NCBI RefSeq assembly: GCF_901482445.1
Contig: NZ_LR590477.1
Coordinates: forward strand, 806,001-870,000
Direction of reading: 5' to 3'
DNA from: Neisseria lactamica
Lineage (GTDB): Bacteria; Pseudomonadota; Gammaproteobacteria; Burkholderiales; Neisseriaceae
Length of the DNA: 64,000 bases
The position numbers were made by a program, and so were the translations under genes. Numbering within the stretch: position 1 is the first letter of the stretch; each line of letters opens with the position of its first letter. Positions 7,245 through 20,300 of the stretch are shown here, piece after piece. The notes under the pieces are model-generated. The model did no database searches. It saw nothing but the letters and a program-made list of their open reading frames with translations, and was not told the origin of the DNA.

Positions 7245-9368
7245 ATGGCCTATCAAGTTCTCGCCCGAAAATGGCGGCCCAAAACCTTTTCCGACTTAGT
7301 CGGTCAGGAACACGTCGTCAAAGCCCTGCAAAATGCCTTGGACGAAGGCAGGCTGCATCACGCCTACCTGCTGACCGGAACGCGCGGCGTGGGCAAAACC
7401 ACCATCGCCCGCATCCTTGCCAAAAGCCTCAACTGCGAAAACGCGCAACACGGCGAACCTTGCGGCGTATGCGAAAGCTGTACGCAGATTGATGCCGGAC
7501 GCTACGTCGATCTGCTGGAAATCGATGCCGCCTCCAACACAGGCATCGACAACATCCGCGAAGTCTTGGAAAACGCCCAATACGCGCCGACCGCCGGCAA
7601 ATACAAAGTCTATATCATCGACGAAGTGCATATGCTTTCCAAAAGCGCGTTCAACGCTATGCTCAAAACGCTGGAAGAGCCGCCCGAACACGTCAAATTC
7701 ATCCTTGCCACGACCGATCCGCACAAAGTTCCCGTTACCGTCTTGAGCCGCTGCCTGCAATTCGTCTTGCGCAATATGACCGCGCAGCAGGTTGCCGACC
7801 ACCTCGCCCACGTCCTCGACAGCGAAAAAATCGCCTACGAACCCGCCGCCCTGCAACTTTTGGGACGCGCCGCCGCCGGATCGATGCGCGATGCCTTAAG
7901 CCTGCTCGACCAAGCCATCGCCCTAGGTTCGGGCAAAGTTGCCGAAAACGATGTCCGCCAAATGATTGGTGCGGTTGACAAACAATACCTTTACGAACTG
8001 CTGACAGGCATCATCAACCAAGACGGCGAGGCCCTGACCGCCAAAGCGCAGGAAATGGCGGCGTGTGCCGTCGGCTTTGACAACGCCTTGGGCGAACTTG
8101 CCATACTGCTGCAACACCTCGCCCTGATACAGGCAGTCCCCTCCGCCTTGGCGCACGACGACCCCGATTCCGATATTTTGCACCGCCTCGCCCAAACCAT
8201 AAGCGGCGAACAAATCCAGCTTTACTACCAAATCGCCGTCCACGGTAAACGCGACCTGAGCCTCGCCCCCGACGAATACGCCGGCTTTATGATGACCCTG
8301 CTGCGTATGCTGGCGTTTGCGCCCTTGGCGGCAGCTTCGTGTGATGCAAATGCCGTGATTGAAAATACCGAACTAAAATCCCCATCGGCACAAACCGCCG
8401 AAAAGGAAACCGCCGCAAAAAAGCCCCAACCGCGCCCTGAAGCGGAAACCGCCCAAACACCCGTTCAGACGGCATCCGCAGCGGCAATGCCGTCTGAAGG
8501 CAAAACTGCCGAACCCGTTTCCAATCAAGAAAACAACGATGTTCCGCCTTGGGAAGACGCGCCGGACGAAGCCCAAACCGCAGCCGGCACGATCGCGCAA
8601 GCATCGGCAAAAAGCATTCAGACGGCATCCGAAGCCGGAACGCTGCCGGAAAATCAAGTTTCCAAGAACAAGGCAGCCGACAACGAAACCGAGGCTTCCT
8701 TGTCCGAAACGCCGTCTGAAAACCCCATTCAGGCAACACCGAATAATGAAGCCGTTGAAACAGAAACATTTGCACACGAAGCTCCTGCAAAACCTTTCAA
8801 CGGTTACAGCTTTCCGGATGATGACTGCCCCGTAGAAGACAACGCGGAAATCCCGCCGCCCGATTGGGAACACGCCGCCCCTGCCGATGCGGAAGAAGAA
8901 AACAACGCCGACGAAGGCAGCAACGACGAAAACAACACACCGTCCGCCCCGCCGCCCGAATTTTCCACCGAAAACTGGGCAGCCATCGTCCGGCATTTCG
9001 CCCGCAAACTCGGCGCGGCGCAAATGCCGGCGCAACACTCCGCGTGGACGGAATACCATCCCGACACCGGTCTGATGGTTTTGGCGATGACCGCCGAAGC
9101 ACGCGCCACCGCCGATAAAAAACGCCTCGACAAAATCCGCGACACCCTTGCCCAAGCCTACGGGCTGCAACTCACCCTGCAAACCCAAGACTGGCGCGAC
9201 GAAGCCGGCAGAGAAACCCCCGCGATGCAGGACAAGCGCGTCCAAATCGAAGACAGGCAAAAAGCACAAGCATTGCTCGAAGCCGACCCCGCCGCACAAA
9301 AAATCCTCCAAGCATTCGGCGCGCAATGGCAGCCCGAATCACTGGAATTGGCGGCAAACCGGCCGTAA
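7245..9368 (+). CDS. dnaX: DnaX, DNA polymerase III tau subunit (gamma by probable frameshift)
   Basis: 707 residues starting MAYQVLARKWRPKTF; a longer in-frame opening from 7158 lacks family support, and AAGAGAAAAAT precedes this ATG. The AAA+ clamp-loader core has Walker A GTRGVGKTT, a zinc module (CENAQHGEPCGVCESC), Walker B YIIDEVHML and sensor I LATTDPHKVPVTVLSRC. Beyond about residue 380 lies a long, low-complexity, Glu/Ala/Pro-rich linker rich in uptake sequences, then the polymerase-binding end. It loads the beta clamp and couples polymerases at the fork. An A AAA AAG heptamer at 8417-8423 may yield a short gamma-like form (see separate entry). Confidence 0.95.
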   Translation: MAYQVLARKWRPKTFSDLVGQEHVVKALQNALDEGRLHHAYLLTGTRGVGKTTIARILAKSLNCENAQHGEPCGVCESCTQIDAGRYVDLLEIDAASNTGIDNIREVLENAQYAPTAGKYKVYIIDEVHMLSKSAFNAMLKTLEEPPEHVKFILATTDPHKVPVTVLSRCLQFVLRNMTAQQVADHLAHVLDSEKIAYEPAALQLLGRAAAGSMRDALSLLDQAIALGSGKVAENDVRQMIGAVDKQYLYELLTGIINQDGEALTAKAQEMAACAVGFDNALGELAILLQHLALIQAVPSALAHDDPDSDILHRLAQTISGEQIQLYYQIAVHGKRDLSLAPDEYAGFMMTLLRMLAFAPLAAASCDANAVIENTELKSPSAQTAEKETAAKKPQPRPEAETAQTPVQTASAAAMPSEGKTAEPVSNQENNDVPPWEDAPDEAQTAAGTIAQASAKSIQTASEAGTLPENQVSKNKAADNETEASLSETPSENPIQATPNNEAVETETFAHEAPAKPFNGYSFPDDDCPVEDNAEIPPPDWEHAAPADAEEENNADEGSNDENNTPSAPPPEFSTENWAAIVRHFARKLGAAQMPAQHSAWTEYHPDTGLMVLAMTAEARATADKKRLDKIRDTLAQAYGLQLTLQTQDWRDEAGRETPAMQDKRVQIEDRQKAQALLEADPAAQKILQAFGAQWQPESLELAANRP
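8402..8499 (+). promoter_or_regulatory. Probable programmed -1 frameshift signal in dnaX
   Basis: A AAA AAG at 8417-8423 is in the zero-frame register used in E. coli dnaX. AAGGA at 8403-8407 is an SD-like element about 10 bases upstream. A -1 slip reads five codons (8423-8437) and meets TGA at 8438-8440, giving a product of about 398 residues. A small CCGC/GCGG stem (8430-8445) and a strong DUS inverted pair (8462-8499) lie downstream as possible stimulators. All elements are seen in sequence; use in vivo is inferred. Confidence 0.65.
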
Positions 9369-9447
9369 ACAGATATAATGCCGCCCGAACCCTTCGGACG
9401 GCATTGCCGTTTCCCTCATTCAATCAAAACAGACAGGAGTATTCAGT

Positions 9448-9783
9448 ATGTTCGGAAAAGCCGGATTAGGCGGCCTGATGAAGCAGGCGCAGCAAATGCA
9501 GGAAAATATGAAAAAAGCGCAAGCCAAACTTGCCGAAACCGAAATCGAAGGCGAAGCAGGCAACGGCTTGGTCAAAATCACAATGACCTGCGCGCACGAA
9601 GTACGCAAAATCGACATCAGCCCCGATTTGATTCAAGAAGCCGCCGACGACAAAGAAATGCTCGAAGACCTCATCCTCGCCGCCCTCAAATCCGCCCGTG
9701 GCAAAGCCGAAGAAACCGCAAACAAAACAATGGGCGCATTCACTCAAGGACTCCCCCCCGGCGTGGGCGACTTCTTCCGCTGA
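9448..9783 (+). CDS. ybaB: YbaB/EbfC-family nucleoid-associated protein
   Basis: 111 residues, beginning MFGKAGLGGLMKQAQQMQEN, the standard YbaB start, with a long N-terminal helix and a GNGLVKITMTCAHEVRKIDI beta segment. Family members are small dimeric DNA-binding proteins, commonly encoded beside dnaX and recR; here it follows dnaX by 79 bp, with AGGAG upstream of its ATG. A run of seven C near the 3' end (9753-9759) is in frame. recR is not next to it; instead a repeat-rich region and a giant adhesin intervene before recA. Confidence 0.93.
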   Translation: MFGKAGLGGLMKQAQQMQENMKKAQAKLAETEIEGEAGNGLVKITMTCAHEVRKIDISPDLIQEAADDKEMLEDLILAALKSARGKAEETANKTMGAFTQGLPPGVGDFFR

Positions 9784-11300
9784 CCCCGACCGTCATTCCC
9801 ACGCAGGCGGGAATGACGGAGGGCAATGCCGTCTGAAACTTCGTCATTCCCGCGAAAACGGAAATTCAGCCCCGTCGGAACAGAAACTTACACCCCCGTC
9901 ATTCCCGTGAAAACGGGAATCCGGTAGGCTGGGCTGTAGGGTGGGCTTCAGCCCACCAATCCGCCAACAACCACACAAACCCCCACCGCGTCATTCCCGC
10001 GAACGCGGGAATCCAGTAACCGAAAAACCACAGGAATCCATCGGAAAAAACAGAAACCCCCACAGCCGTCATTCCAGTATATCGTAGGGTGCATATCGTA
10101 GGGTGGGCTTCAGCCCACCAAAACAACAATGCCCCGATGCCGTCTGAAACTTCGTCATTCCCGTGCAGGTTGCGGGATTCGGCGGAATCGGTGGGCTGAA
10201 GCCCACCCTACCATTACCGTTTTACTCGATAAATTTCCGTGCCGACGGGTCTGGATTCCCGCCTTCGCGGGAATGACGGCATCAGTTTGCAGGATTCGGC
10301 GGAAACGGTAAAAACAGAGAGAACGATAAGAACGCAAAAACGGCAAAAATAGCGGGAATCGGCAGGCTGAAGCCTACCCTGCCATTATTTACACGTCCGT
10401 ACCGCTTAAATGCCGTCTGAAATACCGTCGGAGCGGTGGGCTGAAGCCCACCCTACCATTACGCCCTGCCATTCATTTCCGCATCCGTATATCGTAGGGT
10501 GGACTTCAGCCCACCAAAACACAAAAATTCCGATGCCGTCTGAAGCTTCGTCATTCCCGTGAAAACGGGAATCCGGTAGGCTGGGCTGTAAGATAGGCTG
10601 TAGGGTGGGCTTCAGCCCACCAATCCGCCAACAACCACACAAACCCCCACACCGTCATTCCCGCGAACGCGGGAATCCAAAACCTCTAAACTTCCAGATA
10701 ATCTTTGAATATTGCCGCCTCCACCAATCCGCCCACACCAACCCAAAGCCCCAAACCCCCCCTCCCTCAAAATCATCCAATAATGTAAAATCCCCCCCCC
10801 GCAAAAAAAATGATATATTCCAAGCGAAAGCCCCTCAAAGCCCCGTCATACGCACCGCACCACCAAACCCCACCAACCGTCATTCCCGCAAAAGCGGGAA
10901 TCCAGAAACGCAACGCAACAGGAATTTATCGGAAAAACCCCAACCCGAACGGACTAGATTCCCGCCTGCGCGGGAATGACGAGATTTTAAGTTGGGGGAA
11001 TTTATCAGGAATGATTGAATCCATAGGAAAAACCACAGGAATCTATCGGAAAAAACAGAAACCCCCACCGACCGTCATTCCCGCAAAAGCGGGAATCCAG
11101 CAACACAACGCAACAGGAATCCATCGGAAAAAACAGAAACCCCCACCGCGTCATTCCCGCAAAAGCGGGAATCCAGTAACACAACGCAACAGGAATTTAT
11201 CGGAAAAACCCCAACCCGAACGGACTAGATTCCCGCGCAGGCGGGAATGACGGGATTTTAAGTTGGGGGAATTTATCAGAAAACCCCCAACCCCCAAAAA
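9784..11300. repeat. Neisserial intergenic mosaic region (dRS3 and associated repeats)
   Basis: About 1.5 kb without a gene. It holds many dRS3 units (ATTCCC-N8-GGGAAT), the first at 9795-9814, others near 9845, 9900, 9992, 10155, 10258, 10550, 10653, 10880, 10960, 11075, 11153 and 11230. Between them are copies of GGTGGGCTTCAGCCCACC and longer direct repeats: about 75 bp at 9934-10015 recurs at about 10600-10677, and about 100 bp at 10880-10978 recurs at 11150-11252. AT-DUS copies also occur. This matches NIME arrays, which in Neisseria serve as recombination substrates beside surface-protein genes. Confidence 0.85.
10785..10819 (+). promoter_or_regulatory. Candidate phase-variable promoter, C9 and A8 tracts before a -10-like box
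   Basis: Nine C at 10792-10800 are followed by GC, eight A at 10803-10810, then TATATT at 10814-10819. A homopolymer next to a -10 box is how opc and porA expression varies in meningococci. No good -35 is visible and the adhesin start is 550 bp away across repeats, so the link to the adhesin is only a guess. Confidence 0.3.
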
Positions 11301-11372
11301 ACCGGGCGGATGCCGCGCCATCCGCCCCCAAACCCCGATTAACCATTCAAACAAACCGAAAGAAAAAACAAA

Positions 11373-14300
11373 ATGAACAAAATATACCGCATCATTTGGA
11401 ATAGTGCCCTCAACGCCTGGGTAGTCGTATCCGAGCTCACACGCAACCACACCAAACGCGCCTCCGCAACCGTGGCAACCGCCGTATTGGCAACCCTGTT
11501 GTCCGCAACGGCTCAGGCGAGTACAAATTTGTCGGGGACTGATGGAGATGCTGATCCACTTAAACCGGTTTTTGACGAATCTTATGAAACTAGTGATGAA
11601 AATAGTAACACTACTTACAAGTTTGGTTTGCTTGTTACTGATAAAGATGGAAAGGTCAAGGATGAAAATGCTATCAATGGTAGTGATGAAGAACAAGGAA
11701 AGCGCACAATTTCAGTAGAAGATTCTGAGGCTTCAGAGAGTCGCCCCAAGCTGAAAAGCAGCTATCTCTACCTCCGCGAAAACGGCGGGATTGAAATCGA
11801 CCAAGAAGGACGTTCCGCCAAATTCAAAGTAAAACACGGCGACGGCTTGAAGATTGACACCAACACCGACAAACTCGTTGCCGATACCGTTGACCTTACC
11901 GTTACCAACGGCAAAGTAGGCGATGTTAATGGCAACGACAAAAAACTCGTCAACGCCGGCAATCTGGCAACCACATTAAACAGCTTAGGCTGGCAGCTTA
12001 AAACCACCAACGGTGCTGCCGCAGCCGGCACTAACGCGACCTCGACCGTCAAAAGCGGCGACGAAGTCGAGTTCAAAGGCGAAGGCGTTGAAGTAACCAC
12101 GACAAGCACGGGAACAAAACACACCGTTACCATCAAAGCCGCCCAAAACAAAGGCGGCGCTTGGAAAATCATCGCCGACAAAGAAGGCACGGGCGAAGTC
12201 GATCCCGCAAACAACCCACCTACCGAACAAGAAGTCAATACAGGCGACAAAGTAACCCTCAAAGCGGGCGACAACCTGAAAATCAAACAAAACGGCAAAG
12301 ACTTCACCTACTCGCTGAAAAAAGAGCTGAAAAACCTGACCAGCGTAGAGTTTAAAGACGCAAACGGCGGCACAGGCAGCGCAAGCACCAAAATTGACAA
12401 AAACGGCTTAACCATCACGCCGGCGAATGGTGGTGCGGCAGGCACAACTACGCCTGACGGAAACACAATCAGCGTAACCACGTTAGGCATCAGCGCGGGC
12501 AGCAAAGAAATTACCAACGTTAAGAGTGCTTTGTCTAAATACAATGGCAATAATAATGACGCTAAGAAAGACTTGGTTGATTTAAGCAGCCTGACAAACA
12601 CCGCAACTGGCGGTACAACAACAAATAATGGTTTAGCCAACAAAGCCGCAACCGTAGGCGACTTGGCAGGCTTAGGCTGGGTGCTTTCATCTACGAAAAC
12701 AACGGACGAAACTGCTGATAAGCCATTCCACGCTGCCGTTAAAAACGCAACGGAAGTTGAGTTTGTCGGCAAAAACGGCGCAAACGTGTCCGCAAAAACT
12801 GGTACTGACGGTAAACACACCGTAACGGTAGATGTGGCAACAGTAGAAGCCGGAAACGGTCTTGAGAAAGATACTACTACCGGTAACAGGATTAAGCTCA
12901 AAGTCAAATCCAAAGCAGGAGAAGAAAACTTATTAACCGTAGGTAATGACGGCGTGTCCGTTACCAAAGGCGAGTTTAATACAGTAGAGACAACAACGAC
13001 TACAGGTCAAGGTGCAAGTGCCAATAATCGCGGTAAAGTTACGGTTAAGGCTTCAAACGGCACGGTGTCCGAAGACGACAAGAAAAAAGTGGCGACTGTC
13101 GGCGACGTTGCGGACGCTATCAACAGTGCGGCAACCTTTGTGAAAGTGGAAAGCACAGATGAAGATATTGAAAATGGTGCTACAACCCAAGATGCAACTA
13201 AAGACCAAGCCCTTAAAGCAGGCGACACCTTAACCTTAAAAGCGGGTAAAAACTTAAAGGTTAAACGTGATGGTAAAGATGTAACATTTGCTTTAGCGAA
13301 AGACCTTGATGTTAAAACTGCGAAAGTGAGTGATACCTTAACGATTGGCGGTAATAAAGTTGCAGGTGGTACTGCAACGCCAAAAGTAAATATCACTAGC
13401 ACGGCAAACGGCTTGAACTTTGCGAAAGACGCTACGGGTACTAATGGCGATACTACGGTTTACTTGAATGGTATTGGTTCAACTTTACACGATACGCTTG
13501 CGGGTTCTCCTGCTACTCACGTTGATGCGGGCAACCAAAGTACACATTACACTCGTGCAGCAAGTATTAAAGATGTATTGAATGCGGGTTGGAATATTAA
13601 GGGTGTTAAACCCGGTTTAACAACTGGTCAATCAGAAAGTGTCGATTTTGTTCATACTTACGACACAGTTGAGTTCTTGAGTGAAAATAAAGATACAACA
13701 ACCGTAACTGTGGATAGTGAAAATAGTGGAAAAACCACTAAAGTTAAAATCGGTGCGAAAACTTCCGTTATCGCTGCAAAAGACGGTAAGTTGCTTACCG
13801 GTAAGGACAATCAAACAAACGGCGGTACAAATACCACCCCTGCTACTGATGATAATGACACCGGCACCGGCTTGGTTACTGCAAAAGCCGTAATTGATGC
13901 CGTGAACAAGAGCGGTTGGAGGGTAAGCGGCGAGGGTACGACTGCCGAAACCGGTGCAACCGCCGTGAATGCGGGCACTGCTGAAACCGTTACATCCGGC
14001 ACGAGCGTGAACTTCAAAAACGGCAATGCGACCACAGCAACCGTAAGCAAAGATAATGGCAACATCAACGTCAAATACGATGTAAACACCGGCGACGGTT
14101 TGAAGGTAGATGATAAAAAAATCACCGTAAATACCGGCGACGGCTTGAAAGTTGAAGGCGGAAAAGTTGTTGCAAGTGTTGGCGACGGTTTGAAGCTGGA
14201 TAACCAAAAAATCGTTGCAGACACGACCAAGCTTACCGTAACAGACGGTAAAGTTACCGCCCCTAATGGCACTAACGGCGATACGAAGAAACTTGTTGAT

Positions 14301-17300
14301 GCAGGCAGTTTGGCTGATGCGTTAAACAAATTAAGCTGGAAAGCGAAAGCTGACAAGGATACCGATGGCGAAGTTGACCCAACAACAGCAACCGAACAAG
14401 AAGTCAAAGCAGGCGAAACTGTAACCTTCAAAGCAGGCAAGAACTTGAAAGTGAAACAGTCTGGAAAAGACTTTACTTATTCGCTGAAAGACGAACTTAC
14501 GGGTTTGACAAGCGTTACTTTGGGTAATACAGCAAATGGCGGAACTGGCGCGAACGGTGCAAGCACTAAAATTGACAAAGACGGCTTAACCATCACGCTG
14601 GCGAATGGTGCGGGTGCGACTGATGCAAACAAAATCAGCGTAACTAAAGACGGCATTAGTGCAGGTAATAAAGCCATTACCAACGTTGCAAGCGGTTTGA
14701 AAACCTACGGGGATACCCAAAACGGACAACCCGCAGCCAACACCAATACGGCTAAAAATGGCTTGATTAATTTAGATACTGCTACAACACCTGCAAATGG
14801 TGTGGGCACAGGCACGTCCGTAGCCGACACCACAGCCGCAACCGTAGGCGATTTGCGTAAACTCGGCTGGGTGCTTTCGGCTGATAAAACCACAAACGGC
14901 ACAGACACGACCGCATTCCACGCCGCCGTTAAGAACGCCGAAGAAGTCGAGTTCAAAGGCACAGGTGCGGCTACCGTTTCCGCAAAAACCGAAAACGGCA
15001 AACACACCATTACCGTTGACGTACAAAAAGCCGAGATTGAGACTTCAGACGGCATCGAGAAGACCAATGACGGCAAAATTAAGCTGAAAGTGGACAACAC
15101 AGATGGAAACAATGTTTTAACTGTTGATGCAACGAAAGGTGCTTCTGTTGCCAAAGGCAAGCTTGAAGTTGTAAGCACCACAGCCAACGGCGACAAAAAA
15201 GGTCAGGTAAAAGCGAAAAGTGCGAATGGAACTGATGCTACCGATAAGGACGTGGCAACAGTGAAGGATGTTGCCGAGGCTATTAACAAAGCAGAAACTT
15301 TCGTAAAAGTAGAAAACACTACTGAAGATATTGAAGATGCAGCAGCCAATGGGGCAGATAATACCGAAGAAGCCCTTAAAGCAGGCGATACCTTGACCTT
15401 TAAAGCAGGTAAAAACCTGAAAGTTAAACGTAGTGGAAAAGAAATTACTTTTGACTTGGCGAAAAACCTTGATGTGAAAACCGCGACCGTGAGCGATAAG
15501 TTGTCGATTGGTAAAGATGCGGCGAGCAAGGTTAATGTAACCAGTACGGCTGACGGTTTGACCTTTGCAAAAGAAAATGGAACACCTGTAGCAGGAAATG
15601 GTACGCCTGATACGAGAATTTATTTAAATGGTATTGCAACTACTTTAACTGAGCCAAGTGCAGGAGCGAAGTCTTCACACGTTGATTTAAATGTGGATGC
15701 AGCGAAAAAATCTCACGCGGCAAGTATTGAAGATGTGTTGCGTGCAGGTTGGAATATTCAAGGCAATGGCAATAATGTTGATTATGTGGCGACGTATGAC
15801 ACAGTAAACTTTACTGATGATGGTCAAGGAACAACGACAGTAACTGTAACCCAAAAAGAGAATGGCAAAGGTGCTGACGTTAAAATCGGTGCGAGAACTT
15901 CTGTTATCAAAGACCACAACGGCAAACTGTTTACAGGCAAAGACCTGAAAGATGCTAACCATAATGGTGTAACTGTTACTGAAGCTGACGGAAAAGACGA
16001 AGGCAAAGGCTTAGTAACTGCGGAGACTGTTATCAATGCAGTGAACAAAGCTGGTTGGAGAATTAAAACAACCGCTGCCAATGGTCAGGCTGATCAAGAT
16101 GGCTTTGAAACCGTTGCATCAGGCACAAATGTAACCTTTGATAATGGCAATGGTACAACTGCATCAGTAACTAAAGATGCTAACGGCAATGGTATTACTG
16201 TTAAGTATGATGTAAAAGCTGCTGATGGCTTAAAAGTGGATGCGACTAAAGGAATCGCTGCAGATACGACCACGCTTACTGTGAATGGAGCGGCTGCAAA
16301 TGGTGCTGTTGATAACACAACTCCGAAAGGTAAAGTCAAAGAGATTACTTCTGAAGACGACAAGAAAAAACTGGTTAAAGCAGGCGATTTGGTAACTGCC
16401 TTAAACAGCCTAAGCTGGACGGCGACTGCTGATGCAGAAGACGGTGGTGAAAAAGAGGGTAACGCAACCGAACAAGAAGTCAAAGCAGGCGACAAAGTAA
16501 CCTTTAAAGCGGGCGACAACCTGAAAATCAAACAAAGCGGCAAAGACTTCACCTACTCGCTGAAAAAAGAGCTGAAAGACCTGACCAGCGTAGAGTTCAA
16601 AGACGCAAACGGCGGCACTGGCGCAAGTACCAAAATTACCAAAGACGGCTTGACCATCACGCCGGCAAATGGTGCTGCGGCAGGCACAGGTGCGTCTAAC
16701 GGAAACACCATCAGCGTAACCAAAGATGGCATTAGCGTCGGCGGTAAAACTGTTCAGAATGTTACAAGCGGTTTGAAGGCTTATGGCGATACGAATACTA
16801 ATTTCGATGCTACAGCTAATTCTGCAGCCGATTTAGAGAGACAGTTTGATGCTAATAGTGCTTATAAAGGTTTATTAAACCTGAATGAAAAAACAGGTGT
16901 GAATAAACAGCCGTTAGTTTCTGATAATACGGCGGCAACCGTAGGCGATTTGCGTAAATTGGGCTGGGTATTGTCTAGCAAAAACGGCACAACAGACGAG
17001 ACAAGCCAACAAGTCAAACAGGCGGATGAAGTGTTGTTTGAAGGCAAAGGCGGTGCGAAGGTTACTTCTACTTCTACTTCTGCAAACGGCAAACACACCA
17101 TTACCATTGATGTGGCAGAAACCAAAGTTGGCGATGGTCTTGAGAAAGATACTGCTGATGGCAAAATCAAACTCAAGGTTAAAACTAAAACTGGCGAGGA
17201 TAATTTATTAACTGTAGATGCTGACGGTGCGTCTGTTGCCAAAGGTAGCTTTGCTAACGTAAACACTAATGCGCCTACGCAAGGTCAAACTGCGGATGCT

Positions 17301-20300
17301 AATCGCGGTAAAGTGGTTGTTAAGGCTTCAGCTACTGATGCAAATGCTACACCAACCGAGGCTGACAAGAAAAAAGTGGCGACTGTCGGCGACGTTGCGG
17401 AGGCTATCAACAGTGCGGCAACCTTTGTGAAAGTGGAAAGCACAGAAGATGAAATTGAGGACAATCAACCAGCTGATAATGCAGACCAAGCCCTTAAAGC
17501 AGGCGACACTTTAACCTTAAAAGCGGGTAAAAACTTAAAAGTTAAACGTGATGGGACTAATGTAACCTTCGCTTTGGCAAAAGACCTTGATGTGAAAACT
17601 GCGAAAGTGAGTGATACCTTAACGATTGGCGGTAATAAAGATGCAGGTGGTACTGCAACGCCAAAAGTAAGTATTACTAGTACAGCTGATGGCTTGAACT
17701 TTGCGAATGTGACAGCTGATGCTTCAGGTTCTAAAAATGTTTATTTGAAAGGTGTTGCGACGACTTTAACTGAGCCAAGTGCAGGAGCGAAGTCTTCACA
17801 CGTTGATTTAAATGTGGATGCAGCGAAAAAATCCAATGCAGCAAGTATCGAAGATGTGTTGCGTGCAGGTTGGAATATTAAAGGTGCTAAGACTGTAGGT
17901 GGTGCTGTTGATAATGTTGATTTTGTTTCGACTTACGACACCGTTGAATTTGTCGGGGGTGCGAATGCCAATGTGATCCTTGCAACCGATACGGATCACA
18001 AAAAAACAACCGTCCGTGTGGATGTAACGGGCTTGCCGGTCCAATATGTTACGGAAGACGACAAAACCGTTGTGAAAGTGGGCAATAAGTATTACGAAGC
18101 CAAAGATGACGGTTCGGCGGATATGAATAAACAAGTCGAAAATGGCAAGCTGGCGAAAACCAAAGTGAAATTGGTATCGGCAAGCGGTGCAGATCCGGTG
18201 AAAATCACCAATGTTGCGGAAGGTACGGATGAAAACGATGCGGTCAGCTTTAAGCAGTTGAAAGCCTTGAAAGACCAAAAGGTTACTTTAACTGCGAGCA
18301 ATGCTTATGCCAATGGCGGTGCAGATACCGACGACGGCAAGGCAACTCAAACTTTAAGTAATGGTTTGAATTTTAAATTTAAATCCGCAGACCGCGAGTT
18401 GTTGAAAATTAGTGCGGCCGGCAACACAGTTACCTTTACGCCGAAAGAGGGTTCTGTTCAGGTTGGCGACGACGGTAAGGCTACTATCCAAAAGGGTGCG
18501 GAAACGACCACAGGTTTGGTTGAGGCTGGAAAACTGGTTGACAGCCTGAACAAACTGGGTTGGAAAGTGGGCGTTGATAAAGACGGCACAGGAGCAACTG
18601 AAAGCACATCCAACGATACTTTAGTGAAGTCGGGCGATAAAGTAACTTTGAAAGCCGGCGACAATCTGAAGGTCAAACAAGACGGTACAAACTTCACTTA
18701 CGCGCTCAAAGATGAATTGACGGGCGTGAAGAGCGTGGAGTTTAAAGACGCAAACGGCGGTACGAACGGTGCAAGTACGAAGATTACCAAAGACGGCTTG
18801 ACCATTACGCCGGCAAACGGCGCGAATGGTGCGGCGGCGACTGATGCCGACAAGATTAAAGTGGCTTCAGACGGCATCAGCGCGGGTAATAAAGCGGTTA
18901 AAAACGTTGTGAGCGGACTGAAGAAATTTAATCCTGCGAATCCGATTGTCGGTAAGGATTTAGATAACATCACTAAAAATGCCGACGATGCCTATAAAGG
19001 CTTGACCAATTTGGATGAAAAAGACGCGGACAAGCAAACTCTGGCTGTTGCTGACAATACCGCCGCAACCGTGGGCGATTTGCGCGGCTTGGGCTGGGTC
19101 ATTTCTGCGGACAAAACCACAGGCGGCTCAGAGGAATATCACGCTCAGGTGCGGAATGCGAACGAAGTGAAATTCAAAAGCGGCAACGGTATCAGTGTTT
19201 CCGGTAAAACATTGGATAACGGTACGCGTGAAATCACCTTTGAATTGGCTAAAGGCGAAGTAACCAATAAAGTCAGTGTAACCAAGAACGATAATTCTAC
19301 TGTTGAAGCGGTTGTTATCGATGGGAAATACTATGAACGTGATGAAAACGGTAAGCCTAAATTAGATAAGGAAATTTCATCTACAGATATTAAGTCAACA
19401 GACAACAAAGGTTCCGGTTATGTAACAGGTAACCAAGTGGCAGATGCGATTGCGAAATCAGGCTTTGAGCTTGGTTTGGCAAATGAAGCTGATGCGAAAG
19501 CAGCGTTTGATGATAAGACAAAAGCCTTGTCTAATACTAAAGCGGAAACTGTAAATGCCAACGATAAAGTCCGTTTTGCCGATGGCAAACATACCAAAGT
19601 GAGCGCGGCAACGGTGGAAAGCATCGATGCAAACGGCGAAAAAGTAACCACAACCTTTGTGAAAACCGATGTGGAATTGCCTTTAACGCAAATCTACAAC
19701 ACCGATGCAAACGGTAAGAAAATCACTAAAGTTGTCGAAAATGGTCAAACTAAATGGTATGAACTGAAAAATGACGGTTCGACTGATATGGACAAAGAAG
19801 TTACCCTCGGCAACGTGGATTCAGACGGCAAGAAAGTTGTGAAAGACAACGATGGCAAGTGGTATCACGCCAAAGCCGACGGTACTGCGGATACATCAAC
19901 ACAAGCGGTTGATGATTCAAAAGTTTCCACCGATGAAAAACACGTTGTCAGCCTTGATCCGAACAATCAATCGAACGGTAAGGGCGTGGTCATTGACAAT
20001 GTGGCTAATGGCGATATTTCGCCAAATAGCAAACAGGCGGTAAACGGCAGCCAGATTTTCGCATTGACCGGCAACAAAACACCGAATATCACGAGTATCA
20101 CGGTAGATAAGGATGGTAAAACGGTGAACGTCGGCACAGCCGGAAACGCGAACGATACCAACAAAACGTATCACAACGTCGTGGTGGGCGAAGACGGTAA
20201 AACCCCGTTATTGACCACTTATAATGTGGAAGGCAGAAAAGAAATTATCACCAATTCGGTGGTTGAAGCCATCTACAATATGAATGAGCAAGGGATTAAG

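Noticed and set aside
9784..11300. Regular palindromic repeats resembling a CRISPR array
   Set aside because: Repeat spacing and spacer lengths are irregular, the repeats are dRS3 inverted repeats common in Neisseria, and no cas genes are present.
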